A DNA stretch of 30,939 nt from Oscillospiraceae bacterium. Lineage in GTDB: Bacteria > Bacillota > Clostridia > Oscillospirales > UBA929. This document shows, piece after piece, positions 7,467-15,400 of the stretch; the first letter of the stretch is position 1, and each line of letters starts with the position of its first letter. The stretch lies in contig JAISVY010000018.1 in NCBI GenBank assembly GCA_031271325.1, forward strand, positions 1 through 30,939. Reading direction: 5' to 3'. The position numbers were made by a program, and so were the translations under genes. The notes under the pieces are model-generated. The model saw only the letters and a list, made by a program, of their open reading frames with translations. It was not told the origin of the DNA and ran no database searches.

Positions 7467-8219
7467 TTACTGTTTTCCCTTGTGCGCGACGCAGAAATAA
7501 TTTTTAGGCGGCTCTTTGCTGGTGGTATACGGCCTGCCGTCGGCGTCGAGGAACGAGACGCTGCCGAACCCCACGGCCAGCAGGATGTCCACCATCCGCG
7601 AAAAGGTAAAGTTGCTGGAAAAGTGATGCTCGATCACGATGTCGCCCGTTTCGACGTTGAGGTTCCATTCCTCATACTCCCAACGGTCGATCTCTTCGTT
7701 GTACTCGTTTCGGGTGAGCAGGAAAGTGCGGTCTTCGTTTTCCTGCCACGTGCGCCGGTTTTCCATCAGCTGACCGCGCATATGCTTGTATTCGGGGTTG
7801 GAAATCTGGAAGATGAAGCTGCCGCCCGGTTTGAGGGCGCGGAAGGCGTTGCGCGGCACGTCCTCGTCCTCAATCGGCGTGTCGATCATCGTCACGAGGT
7901 CGTACTCGTTCTCTTCCTCTAAGTCGTAGAAATTCTCCACCCGGTATTCGGCCGAAGCGTTGGTGTTCTTGGCCATCATGATAAAGGTTTCCGACAGGTC
8001 GGTGCCGACAACCGAATGCCCCGCGTCCAGCCAGACCTTATGGTAGCTGCCGAGTCCGCAGGCCAGATCCAGTATTTTGAGGCGTTCGAGCGACACGATG
8101 TTCAGCACCGCCTGCGCGTCGCGTATCTGCTCCTCGGTGCTCTGGAACCCCCAGCCGATAAAGCCCTCGTCAAACTCCTTGTCGCCGTAGCGGATCATCG
8201 GGACATAGATTTTTTTCAT
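7467..8219 (-). CDS. class I SAM-dependent methyltransferase
   Basis: 250 residues from ATG 8217-8219, chosen because GGAGGGG sits 8 nt upstream; an in-frame ATG 21 nt earlier has no such site. The Rossmann-type SAM-binding motif I is ILDLACGLGSYH (about 49-60), followed by the acidic strand end VVGTDLS and the post-motif LKPGGSFIFQISNP. The N-terminal part is short and there is no recognisable substrate domain, so the substrate (small molecule or other) is not predictable. It lies downstream of purH on the same strand with repeat copy B in the 232-bp gap; I see no convincing separate promoter, so purH read-through may express it. Confidence 0.85.
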   Translation of the reverse strand: MKKIYVPMIRYGDKEFDEGFIGWGFQSTEEQIRDAQAVLNIVSLERLKILDLACGLGSYHKVWLDAGHSVVGTDLSETFIMMAKNTNASAEYRVENFYDLEEENEYDLVTMIDTPIEDEDVPRNAFRALKPGGSFIFQISNPEYKHMRGQLMENRRTWQENEDRTFLLTRNEYNEEIDRWEYEEWNLNVETGDIVIEHHFSSNFTFSRMVDILLAVGFGSVSFLDADGRPYTTSKEPPKNYFCVAHKGKQ

Positions 8220-8324
8220 ACGGAAACCCCTCCAAATCATTCAATCACTGCGTTAGGGCTTGCTGAACGGCAACGCTGTTACGCTTCACAACTTTTTTCG
8301 GCCGGCGGATTCGGAGTTGGGTCA

Positions 8325-8424
8325 CTCTAAAAACCTCCCGCTCCGGCTTGCGATGCCGCGGCACAGCCGCCTGTTCGCAAGCGCTCCGCTCGTTCGCCTA
8401 GCGGCGAACACGAGGTTTTTAGAG
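8325..8424 (-). repeat. structured repeat, copy B (three-way-junction palindrome)
   Basis: The core at 8338-8411 (minus strand) matches copy A with seven differences. Two of them (C to G and G to C) exchange one base pair of the inner hairpin, giving GCGGC-TGT-GCCGC. The closing arms CTCTAAAAACCTC (8325-8337) and GAGGTTTTTAGAG (8412-8424) are perfectly complementary but unrelated in sequence to those of copy A. A further outer pair, TGCTGAAC (8261-8268) with GTTCAGCA (8435-8442), encloses the element. It sits between purH and the methyltransferase gene. Confidence 0.85.
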
Positions 8425-8451
8425 CTTCTCAGTTGTTCAGCAGCTCCCGCA

Positions 8452-9993
8452 TTAGTGCCGGAAATGGCGTTCGCCGGTGAAGACCATCGCGATGTTCAGT
8501 TTGTCGGCGGCGTCAACCGATTCCTGATCGCGGATCGAGCCGCCCGGCTGCATAATGGCGGTGACGCCCACCCTGCCGACCGCCTCTACGGTGTCGGGGA
8601 AGGGGAGGTACGCGTCGCTTGCCATCACGCTGCCATTGGCGCGTTCGCCCGCGTACCGGATGGCGATCTCGGCGGCGGTGACGCGGTTGACCTGCCCCGG
8701 ACCGATGCCGACCGTCATCCCGTCTTTGGCCAGCACGATGGCGTTGGATTTAACATGCTTGCAAACCTTCCACGCGAAATCCAGCGTCTCCAGCTCGTCG
8801 GAGGTCGGTTCGCGCTTGGTCGCGATCTTGACGGCGGCGGGGTCGAACGTGGAAGGGTCGGTTTCCTGCACCAGCAGACCGCCGTGGATCTTCTTGAAAT
8901 CCAGCGCTCCCTTTGGCAGCGGTTTGCTGATGTCCTCCAGCAGCAGGATACGCACATTTTTTCTGCGTGTGAGGATATCCAAAGCCTCGTCGGTATACCC
9001 CGGCGCGATGATGATCTCCAAGAATTGAACCTTGGCAATCTCCTCCGCCGTATCGGTTTCGCAGAGACGGTTCAGCGCGACGATGCCGCCATAGATCGAT
9101 ACCGGATCGGCTTCATACGCCTTTTTGTAAGCCTCGGCCAGCGTGTTCGCGACCGCGACGCCGCAGGGGTTCGCGTGCTTAACCGCGACGGCGCACGGGC
9201 GGTCGAACTCCTTGATCAGGGCTACCGCCGCCGCCGCGTCGTTGATGTTGTTAAACGACATCTCTTTGCCGTGAAGCTGTTCCGCTTTCGCGAGCGAACC
9301 GTCCAGATGCCCGATCTCGCGGTAGAACGCCGCCGTTTGATGCGGGTTCTCGCCGTAACGCAGCTCCTGCGAGCGCTCGTATGTAAGGGTCAGTGTCTCC
9401 GGGTATGTCAGCCCGGCTTCACGCCGCAGATAGTCGGCGATCAGCGCGTCGTAATGGGCGGTGTGCTCGAAGACTTTGCACGCCAGCTCAAAGCGGCGCT
9501 CCTTCGGCACGCCGCCGTTTTCCAACATCTCCAGAATGCCGCCGTAGTCGCCCGGATCCACGGCGACGACTACATCCGGCCAGTTTTTGGCGGCGGCGCG
9601 GATCAGGGTAGGTCCGCCGATGTCGATGTTCTCGATCGCCTCTTCCAGCCGCACCCCTTCCCGCAGGATGGTCTGCTTGAACGGATAGAGGTTAATCACG
9701 ACGATGTCGATCATCTCGATGTTCAGCAGCTCCATCTGCGCCATATGGTCGGCGCTGCCGCGCATGGCGAGGATACCGCCGTGAATCGCCGGATGGAGCG
9801 TTTTGAGCCGCCCGTCCAAGCATTCCGGGAACCCGGTGATCTCCGACACGTTGACGACGGGGATGCCCGCTTCCTCCAGTGTTTTTTGCGTACCGCCCGT
9901 GGAGACAATCTCATACCCCAACGCGGCGGCGCGCCTCGCAAAATCGCTCACGCCGGTTTTGTCGGACACGCTGAATAACGCCCGTTTCTTCAT
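8452..9993 (-). CDS. purH: bifunctional AICAR transformylase / IMP cyclohydrolase
   Basis: Catalyses the last two steps to IMP: formyl transfer from 10-formyl-tetrahydrofolate to AICAR, then ring closure. 513 residues, full length. The N-terminal cyclohydrolase (MGS-like) domain has SVSDKTGV (8-15), STGGT (31-35) and NLYPF (101-105). The C-terminal transformylase has the Lys272-His273 pair in VKHANPCG and ends with the typical FTGERHF. The ATG is preceded by GAGGGAGGGT. It has its own promoter directly upstream and is not linked to other pur genes except purL, which lies 4 kb away in another unit. The conventional end lies 28 bp before repeat copy B. Confidence 0.97.
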   Translation of the reverse strand: MKKRALFSVSDKTGVSDFARRAAALGYEIVSTGGTQKTLEEAGIPVVNVSEITGFPECLDGRLKTLHPAIHGGILAMRGSADHMAQMELLNIEMIDIVVINLYPFKQTILREGVRLEEAIENIDIGGPTLIRAAAKNWPDVVVAVDPGDYGGILEMLENGGVPKERRFELACKVFEHTAHYDALIADYLRREAGLTYPETLTLTYERSQELRYGENPHQTAAFYREIGHLDGSLAKAEQLHGKEMSFNNINDAAAAVALIKEFDRPCAVAVKHANPCGVAVANTLAEAYKKAYEADPVSIYGGIVALNRLCETDTAEEIAKVQFLEIIIAPGYTDEALDILTRRKNVRILLLEDISKPLPKGALDFKKIHGGLLVQETDPSTFDPAAVKIATKREPTSDELETLDFAWKVCKHVKSNAIVLAKDGMTVGIGPGQVNRVTAAEIAIRYAGERANGSVMASDAYLPFPDTVEAVGRVGVTAIMQPGGSIRDQESVDAADKLNIAMVFTGERHFRH

Positions 9994-10026
9994 ACGCCTG
10001 ACCCTCCCTCTTCTGTATACCCTTGC

Positions 10027-10055
10027 ATTGTACCACAGATTTTTGCGCTTGACAA
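10027..10055 (-). promoter_or_regulatory. purH promoter
   Basis: Minus-strand TTGTCA (10055-10050), a 17-nt spacer and TACAAT (10032-10027). It lies between the terminator of the deacetylase gene and the purH start; the leader is short (about 25 nt). Confidence 0.7.
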
Positions 10056-10072
10056 GCGGGTTGACAGATCAC

Positions 10073-10105
10073 AAAAAAGCAGGGCGCCGTTGCCGGCACC
10101 CTGCT
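10073..10105 (-). terminator. intrinsic terminator of the deacetylase gene
   Basis: On the minus strand a 12-bp stem (10105-10094 with 10089-10078, one G-T pair) with a GCAA tetraloop is followed at once by a run of T (complement of 10073-10078). It starts 14 nt after the stop codon of the deacetylase gene and separates it from purH. Confidence 0.9.
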
Positions 10106-10118
10106 CTCTGTCAAAAAC

Positions 10119-11423
10119 CTATTCGGCTTGCAAGTAATCCCAGACGTTCAGCGCGAGGATGATACCGGATTGGCGGGAGAACTTGCCGGCGGGATTGAAC
10201 AGACCTTCCGAATTGCCTTGGATGATACCGGCGGCTTGCACCTGACCGACCGCTTCGATCGCCCAGCCGGCGATATCACCGGCATCGGGGAAGTCCGCCG
10301 CCCCATCGGGCAGCCCGATCTCCATCGTACCGAGCAGATTGACGAACAATCGCGCCGCCATCTGGCGGTTGAAGGTGTCGTCCGGGTTGAAGTTTTCGCC
10401 GTCGCCTTCGACGACGCCCAGACCCGCCATCTTCTCAACGTTGATATCGGTTGTGTCGGCAAAGGCGGCGCGTTCGGTAATGTCTTTCTGCATGAAGCCC
10501 TCATACAGGGAGACGGCCAGCGCGCAGAATTCGGCGCGGGTGATTTCCGCGGTGTATTTCGACTGCAGTTCCGTGGGTACGAGATTTTCCTCTATGGCTC
10601 TCGCCACATCCGCCGCAGCCCAGTCGGCGGGTTCGTCAGCCGGAGGGGGTTCGGGCGGGGTGCGCTGATCGGGCGGGCAGTTGGAATACAGTTTGCTGGC
10701 TTCCATCGCCACGTTGCTCGCGGCGAACAGCTCGGATACCGATACGACCTGCCAGCCTTTTTCCGTGAAATATTTCAGCAGCTCGGGAACCGCCGGGGGG
10801 GTGTTGTTTTGGTTCTCGTGCATCAGGATAATGTCGCCGTCTTTCGCGGCCTTGGCTCTTTCGATGATCTCCTCGGTTGATTTCCTGTTCCAGTCTTGGG
10901 TGTCTATCGCACAGTGAATAAACGGCTTTTTGATCGTATCGAACACCATCGCGTTGGTGGAGAGGTTCGGCGCGCGGAACAGGAAGTTTGAAAACCCGGT
11001 GAGTTCGGTCAGCTTCGCGTCGGTGTCTTCGATCGATTTCGCTACCGCTTCCGGTTCCATCGAGGTTAGGCTGGACCATCCCCAAGAGTGGTTCGCCACT
11101 TCAAAGCCGCGCTCGACGGCTTGCTTGATTTCGTTTTCTTTGGCTTCGCTGTTGATCTCGCTGCCGATGTAGAAGAACGTCGCGTGTGCGCCGTATTCGG
11201 TCAGCGCGTCTTGGATTTTGTCCGCATTGGAGTCGCTGCCGACGCCGCGCGGGCCGTCGTCGAAGGTGAACGCCACCATCGGCTTGCTCGGGTCGATCCA
11301 ACTGATGTCAACAGCGTCGTAAAGGAACGGTTCCGGTTCCTCTTCGGCGGCGATCCCCACGGGAAGAGCAAGCGTGCCAAGCATCACGAGGGAAAGCGCC
11401 AGGACCCCGATTTTCTTAATCAT
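10119..11423 (-). CDS. secreted polysaccharide deacetylase (CE4) with C-terminal SLH repeats
   Basis: 434 residues. A signal peptide (about 1-26, ending GIAA) is followed by a NodB-like CE4 domain with AFTFDDGP (Asp55-Asp56), NHSWGWSS (111-118), FRAPN, CAIDTQDW and GDIILMHEN. A Pro-rich linker (about 250-262) follows, then three SLH-type repeats to the end, with FNPDDTFNRQMAA in the second and FNPAGKFSRQ in the third. SLH repeats anchor proteins to cell-wall glycopolymers, so the enzyme probably acts on peptidoglycan or secondary polymer at the surface. The second metal-binding His of the CE4 HxxxH motif is replaced by Trp116, so activity may be changed or lost. It has its own promoter and terminator, and the ATG has GGAGG 10-12 nt upstream. 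Confidence 0.92.
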   Translation of the reverse strand: MIKKIGVLALSLVMLGTLALPVGIAAEEEPEPFLYDAVDISWIDPSKPMVAFTFDDGPRGVGSDSNADKIQDALTEYGAHATFFYIGSEINSEAKENEIKQAVERGFEVANHSWGWSSLTSMEPEAVAKSIEDTDAKLTELTGFSNFLFRAPNLSTNAMVFDTIKKPFIHCAIDTQDWNRKSTEEIIERAKAAKDGDIILMHENQNNTPPAVPELLKYFTEKGWQVVSVSELFAASNVAMEASKLYSNCPPDQRTPPEPPPADEPADWAAADVARAIEENLVPTELQSKYTAEITRAEFCALAVSLYEGFMQKDITERAAFADTTDINVEKMAGLGVVEGDGENFNPDDTFNRQMAARLFVNLLGTMEIGLPDGAADFPDAGDIAGWAIEAVGQVQAAGIIQGNSEGLFNPAGKFSRQSGIILALNVWDYLQAE

Positions 11424-11457
11424 TTCCTATGTACCTCCATACAATTTGGTTTTTCCC

Positions 11458-11487
11458 AGTATAACACAAACATACCACTTTTGTAAA
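11458..11487 (-). promoter_or_regulatory. promoter of the deacetylase gene
   Basis: Minus-strand TTTACA (11487-11482), an 18-nt spacer and TATACT (11463-11458), about 35 nt before the start codon. It lies just downstream of the terminator candidate of the preceding gene. Confidence 0.65.
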
Positions 11488-11494
11488 GGGTATG

Positions 11495-11518
11495 AAAAAA
11501 TTAACCGGCGCTCCGGTT
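11495..11518 (-). terminator. terminator candidate after the 177-residue orphan gene
   Basis: Minus-strand AACCGG-AGCG-CCGGTT (11518-11503) followed by AATTTTTT. The stem is short (6 bp) but GC-rich and the T-run is good. It lies 107 nt after the stop codon of the gene at 11625-12158. Confidence 0.55.
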
Positions 11519-11624
11519 GGCGTTCTGTATCCGAACCTTTTTCTGGGCAGCGTGTTCGAATCACGCCGCCTCAGCCAGCCGTCAGGTCAGGTGTCAGCAG
11601 CCCGGCAGATGAACTGCCGCCTGT

Positions 11625-12158
11625 TCACCCGTGCCGTTTCCCTCTCCATGAAATCGGATGCTGGACGTTTTTTGCGCTCCCGTCGGGAACAGCGGGCAGT
11701 AATGCTGAAATGTCTTCGCCGGGCGCGTCATGGGTAACCGGCTTCGGCGCTTTTTCCGCTTGCTTGGGAACCCACGCGGGGGCGCGGTTCGGCTTCGGCG
11801 GCTGCCGCCGCACGGCAAGACGCGCGGACGGCGGGAACTCTTGTGGCTCCGGCATCTGCTGGAATCTATAGACGTTTCTGGGCTGCTTTAGGGGGATATA
11901 ACCCTCACCCGCGAGGCTTCTCGCTTCAATCGCCTGTTTGCGCGCCTCTTCGGCCTGTCTCTTCATCAGGTAGCCGTCGCGGGCGCGGTAGAACCATTCC
12001 TCTGCCTTTTGATAATATGCTCTCGCCTTAGCGTAATAACACGCCGCCTGACAGTCTTCCGCCCTTCGGAAATACTCTTCGGCAATCTGATAAATCCGGT
12101 CGGGATGACCGGAGTCCAGATAAAATATGTATGACGACTTGACGACGCGGTTCTTCAT
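11625..12158 (-). CDS. hypothetical protein, helical N-terminus and Pro-rich tail
   Basis: 177 residues, not recognised. The first 85 residues look like two or three amphipathic helices rich in Tyr, Ala, Arg and Glu (YQIAEEYFRRAEDC, YYAKARAYYQKAEEWFYRA), similar to TPR or MIT-type helical hairpins. The remainder is Pro/Arg/Lys-rich and probably disordered. There is no signal peptide or membrane segment. A moderate AAAGG site lies 11 nt before the ATG. The gene has a terminator candidate but only a weak possible promoter upstream (TTGGAA/ATATAT near 12246-12275). Reading frame, start site and isolation suggest a real gene, but function and family are unknown. Confidence 0.55.
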   Translation of the reverse strand: MKNRVVKSSYIFYLDSGHPDRIYQIAEEYFRRAEDCQAACYYAKARAYYQKAEEWFYRARDGYLMKRQAEEARKQAIEARSLAGEGYIPLKQPRNVYRFQQMPEPQEFPPSARLAVRRQPPKPNRAPAWVPKQAEKAPKPVTHDAPGEDISALLPAVPDGSAKNVQHPISWRGKRHG

Positions 12159-12433
12159 AGAATGTCTGCCTTTCGGGTTATATGACGCGGAATGAGTCCG
12201 CCTGCACCCTTATTTCACCGCGGGGGGGTATTAGAGGCGCTCATGTATATATCGTACCGTTTCGCGTGTTTCCAAAGTATAATCGCACACGGAATACATT
12301 TTATACGAAATACCCGTCACCTTTTGCTGCCCCCGGCGGGCGGTCGTCTATACCGGCTGCGCTGCGTTCACGGGCTTGCGCGGTCTCCGCGCTTTAGCTT
12401 CCCTGCCGGGCTTCGCAGAAGCTTTATTACCAA
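12159..12433. other. intergenic region with several small hairpins
   Basis: No convincing gene. It holds GCGCGG-TCT-CCGCGC near 12373-12389 and an AGCTTC/GAAGCT pair at about 12397-12422. The half next to the rplQ terminator is GC-rich and the half towards the orphan gene is AT-richer. It may be the remains of a palindromic repeat plus the promoter of the orphan gene. Confidence 0.4.
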
Positions 12434-12434
12434 G

Positions 12435-12466
12435 AAAGTCCTGTAACCTCACGGTCACAGGACTTT
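12435..12466 (-). terminator. terminator at the end of the ribosomal supercluster
   Basis: AAAGTCCTGT (12435-12444) and ACAGGACTTT (12457-12466) form a perfect 10-bp stem, extended inward by three more pairs after one mismatch. It begins 19 nt after the rplQ stop codon. The T-run on the minus strand is modest (CTTTCTT). Confidence 0.8.
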
Positions 12467-12484
12467 TCTATAACGCAGTGTTGC

Positions 12485-12832
12485 TTACCCTTCCACGAAT
12501 TCCAGTACCGCGATTTCGGCGGCGTCGCCGCGGCGCGGACCGATGCGGGTAACCCTTGTGTAACCGCCCGCACGGGAAGCGTAACGCGGCGCGATCTCTT
12601 CAAAGAGTTTCTTGACGGCATCTTCTTTGGTGATGAAGGACATAGCCCGGCGGCGAGCCGCAAGGGAGCCTTCCTTGCCGAGGGTAATCATCTTCTCAAC
12701 AAGTGCGGCGACATCCTTGGCGCGCGTCACGGTGGTTTCCATGCGTTCGTTTTCGATCATAGCCGTTACCATACCGCGCAGCATGGACATACGGTGGGCG
12801 GTCGGACGGCTCAGTTTTCTTGTTCCGGGCAT
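12485..12832 (-). CDS. rplQ: 50S ribosomal protein L17
   Basis: 115 residues, the normal short bacterial L17. The start MPGTRKLSRPTAHRMSMLRG and the middle RAKDVAALVEKMITLGK are diagnostic. It binds 23S rRNA near the exit tunnel. It is the last gene of the alpha part of the cluster, 12 nt after rpoA, and is followed by the hairpin terminator. The closing segment VTRIGPRRGDAAEIAVLEFV is the usual C-terminus. Confidence 0.97.
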   Translation of the reverse strand: MPGTRKLSRPTAHRMSMLRGMVTAMIENERMETTVTRAKDVAALVEKMITLGKEGSLAARRRAMSFITKEDAVKKLFEEIAPRYASRAGGYTRVTRIGPRRGDAAEIAVLEFVEG

Positions 12833-12844
12833 ATTGATTTCCTC

Positions 12845-13789
12845 CTATAATTCCTCTTTCAGCGACAGACCCATCGTCTGGAGCTTGTTGATGACCTCTT
12901 CCAAGCTCTTGCGCCCGAGGTTGCGTACCTTCATCATGTCGCTCTCGCTCTTGTCGACGAGGTCTTCGACGCTGTTGATACCGGCGCGTTTGAGGCAGTT
13001 GAAACTGCGGACGGATAGGTCAAGCTCTTCGATCGTCATCTCCAGCATCTTGTCGCGGTGCGATTCGGGCTTGACGACGACGGTCGTGCTGCGCCCCAGT
13101 TCCTCGCTCAGATCGGTGAAGATCAGCAGCAGGTCGGCCAGAATCTTCGCGCCGAGAGAGACGGCATCCCGCGCCGAGAGGGTGGAGTCTGTCCAGACCT
13201 CCAGCGTCAGTTTATCGAAGTCGGTCATGTTGCCGACACGGGTGTTTTCTACGGAGAAGTTAACCTTCAGCACCGGTGTGTATATACTGTCGACCGGAAT
13301 CAAGCCGATCACAGCCTGTGCTGGCTTGTTGCGGTCGGCGGGAACATACCCGCGCCCGTGGCTCATCGTCATTTCCATCTCCAGATGACCGTCGGCGGCG
13401 AGCGTCGCGATATGCAGATCGGGGTTGAGAATTTCCACGTCGCTGTCGGCGATGATGTCTCCGGCGGTTACCTCACCCTCCCCGCTCGCGTCGATGCGCA
13501 CCATCTTGACGCCGGGGGAATGGATTTTCGCGATAATGCCCTTGATGTTCAGAACCAGCTCGGTAACGTCCTCTTTCACGCCGGGGACAATCGAAAACTC
13601 ATGGTGGATACCGGCGATCTTCACGGTCGTAACCGCTGTTCCGGGTAAACTGGACAGAAGGATGCGGCGGAGGGAGTTTCCCAGCGTGGTACCGTAGCCC
13701 CTCTCCAGCGGCTCTACGATGAATTTCCCATATGAACTGCTTTCATCCGTTCCAATACACTCGATACGCGGTTTCTCGATTTCTATCAT
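12845..13789 (-). CDS. rpoA: DNA-directed RNA polymerase subunit alpha
   Basis: 314 residues, the typical length. The N-terminal dimerisation domain has GYGTTLGNSLRRILLSSLPG (about 32-51). The C-terminal domain contains the HhH region SVRSFNCLKRAGINSVEDL that contacts UP elements and activators. It scaffolds beta and beta' assembly. It lies between rpsD and rplQ as in nearly all Bacillota, so polymerase and ribosome supply are co-regulated. Confidence 0.98.
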   Translation of the reverse strand: MIEIEKPRIECIGTDESSSYGKFIVEPLERGYGTTLGNSLRRILLSSLPGTAVTTVKIAGIHHEFSIVPGVKEDVTELVLNIKGIIAKIHSPGVKMVRIDASGEGEVTAGDIIADSDVEILNPDLHIATLAADGHLEMEMTMSHGRGYVPADRNKPAQAVIGLIPVDSIYTPVLKVNFSVENTRVGNMTDFDKLTLEVWTDSTLSARDAVSLGAKILADLLLIFTDLSEELGRSTTVVVKPESHRDKMLEMTIEELDLSVRSFNCLKRAGINSVEDLVDKSESDMMKVRNLGRKSLEEVINKLQTMGLSLKEEL

Positions 13790-13832
13790 GCGAGCACTCC
13801 TCTCTCTCCTGTTGTGTATTCGGAACAGTCCG

Positions 13833-14459
13833 TTACTTAGAATATAACTCGACGATTAAATGCTCTTCAATCGGAAGATCGATATCCTCCCGTACCGGCA
13901 GCGCCACAACCGAAGCCTGCGCGTTGGCGCTGTCCAGCGAAAGCCATTGCGGAATCGGGCGGGTCGCGTTGCTCTCTGCGGTGTTTTTGAAGCGCTCGAT
14001 GGAGCGGCTCTTTTGTTTCAGCGCCACGGTCATACCCGTCTTGACCAGGAAGGACGGGATGTTGACACGGCGTCCGTTGACGGTGATGTGCCCGTGATTG
14101 ACCATCTGGCGGGCTTCCGCGCGGCTCATCGCGAATCCCAGACGGTAGACCACGTTGTCCAGACGGCGCTCGAGCAGGGAGAGCAGGTTGTCGCCCGTCT
14201 GACCGCTCATGCCGGTGGCCATATTGAAGTATAACCCAAATTGGCGCTCCAGTACACCGTAATGGCGGCGCGCCTTTTGCTTCTCGCGAAGCTGGGTTCC
14301 GTATTCACTGGGTTTCTTGCGCCCCTGTCCGTGCTGACCGGGGGCGTAAGCGCGGCGGTCGGCGGCGCATTTCTCGGAATAGCAGCGGTCGCCTTTGAGG
14401 AACATCTTGATGCCCTCACGGCGGCACTGGCGGCATACCGCGTCGGTATATCTGGCCAT
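13833..14459 (-). CDS. rpsD: 30S ribosomal protein S4
   Basis: 208 residues. The N-terminus carries a Zn-binding set CRQC...CYSEKC (Cys9, 12, 26, 31; C+ form), then YGVLERQFGLYF and the S4 RNA-binding domain with RLDNVVYRLGFAMSRAEARQ. A primary 16S binder that nucleates 30S assembly. It starts one nt after the rpsK stop. A C+ S4 is common in Clostridia and means zinc use rather than zinc-free substitution. Confidence 0.98.
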   Translation of the reverse strand: MARYTDAVCRQCRREGIKMFLKGDRCYSEKCAADRRAYAPGQHGQGRKKPSEYGTQLREKQKARRHYGVLERQFGLYFNMATGMSGQTGDNLLSLLERRLDNVVYRLGFAMSRAEARQMVNHGHITVNGRRVNIPSFLVKTGMTVALKQKSRSIERFKNTAESNATRPIPQWLSLDSANAQASVVALPVREDIDLPIEEHLIVELYSK

Positions 14460-14460
14460 A

Positions 14461-14862
14461 TTACACTCTCCTCCGTTTCGGCGGTCTGCATCCGTTATGC
14501 GGAATCGGCGTCACGTCCTTGATCAGGGTGACGTCCAGCCCCACGCCTTGCAGAGCGCGGATCGCGGCTTCACGTCCCGAACCGGGACCTTTGACAAAAA
14601 CCTCAACCGTTTTCAAGCCGTGTTCCATCGCGGCTTTCGCGGCGGTCTCGGCTGCGATCTGGGCGGCATACGGCGTGGATTTGCGGCTGCCGCGGAATCC
14701 CAGACCGCCCGACGTCGCCCACGAGAGGGTGTTTCCCTGCACGTCGGTGACGGTGACCATGGTATTGTTAAAGGAGGAACGGATATGCACCGCGCCCTTT
14801 TCTATATTCTTGCGTTCGCGGCGCTTTCTGGTTACCCCGCGTTTTGCTTTCGGCTGTGCCAT
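14461..14862 (-). CDS. rpsK: 30S ribosomal protein S11
   Basis: 133 residues. It has the typical GAVHIRSSFNNTMVTVTD (about 23-40), SGGLGFRGSRKSTPYAAQ and C-terminal PIPHNGCRPPKRRRV. Part of the 30S platform that helps form the mRNA exit channel. It lies 15 nt downstream of rpsM and one nt before rpsD. Length and motifs are unremarkable. Confidence 0.98.
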   Translation of the reverse strand: MAQPKAKRGVTRKRRERKNIEKGAVHIRSSFNNTMVTVTDVQGNTLSWATSGGLGFRGSRKSTPYAAQIAAETAAKAAMEHGLKTVEVFVKGPGSGREAAIRALQGVGLDVTLIKDVTPIPHNGCRPPKRRRV

Positions 14863-14877
14863 TTTGCGCTCCCCTCC

Positions 14878-15246
14878 TTACTTCTTCTTGTTGGCGATCG
14901 TACGCTTCGGACCCTTGCGGGTACGGGCGTTGGTCTTGCTTCTCTGCCCGCGCACCGGCAGTCCCCTGCGGTGCCGCAGCCCGCGGTAGCTACCGATTTC
15001 GATCAGCCTCTTGATGTCCAGAGCGACATCGCGCCGGAGGTCGCCCTCTACCTTGAGATCTTTTTCGATAATCTCACGCAGCTTGGCAATCTCCTCTTCG
15101 GTCAGCTTCTTTACGCGAACGTCGGGACTGATCCCCGTCTTGGCGAGAATCTTTTTGGATGTCGTGTGTCCGATCCCATAGATATAGGTCAGACCGATCT
15201 CCACCCGTTTTTCGTTCGGCAGGTCAACACCGGCAATACGAGCCAT
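14878..15246 (-). CDS. rpsM: 30S ribosomal protein S13
   Basis: 122 residues. MARIAGVDLPNEKRVEIGLTY opens the protein (first 20 residues diagnostic), followed by the HhH region GIGHTTSKKILAKTG and the basic tail RGQRSKTNARTRKGPKR. It sits in the 30S head and contacts the 50S and P-site tRNA. GGAGGG lies upstream of the ATG, and rpmJ ends 15 nt before. Confidence 0.98.
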   Translation of the reverse strand: MARIAGVDLPNEKRVEIGLTYIYGIGHTTSKKILAKTGISPDVRVKKLTEEEIAKLREIIEKDLKVEGDLRRDVALDIKRLIEIGSYRGLRHRRGLPVRGQRSKTNARTRKGPKRTIANKKK

Positions 15247-15261
15247 TTATTTTCCCTCCAA

Positions 15262-15375
15262 CTATCCTTGTCTTTGTTTGTGCTTGGGATTTTCACAGAT
15301 GATCATCACGCGCCCGTTGCGCTTGATGATCTTGCACTTCTCGCACATCGGCTTTACCGAAGGACGTACTTTCAT
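15262..15375 (-). CDS. rpmJ: 50S ribosomal protein L36
   Basis: 37 residues from ATG at 15373-15375 to the TAG at 15262-15264. The protein reads MKVRPSVKPMCEKCKIIKR and then RVMIICENPKHKQRQG. The Zn ribbon C-x2-C...C-x4-H is intact (C+ type). It stabilises 23S rRNA near the peptidyl-transferase region. The start has AGGGTGG upstream. The gene is separated from infA by a structured 131-bp spacer, unusually long for this cluster. Confidence 0.97.
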   Translation of the reverse strand: MKVRPSVKPMCEKCKIIKRNGRVMIICENPKHKQRQG

Positions 15376-15400
15376 GGGAACCACCCTTTCTGTTTGTCAC

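Noticed and set aside
8220..8260. Separate promoter for the methyltransferase gene
   Set aside because: No -10/-35 pair of reasonable quality is present; read-through from purH is simpler.
8260..9978. 572-residue plus-strand open frame opposite purH
   Set aside because: Antisense shadow of the well-supported purH gene; the composition is Arg/Asp/Val-rich without motifs.
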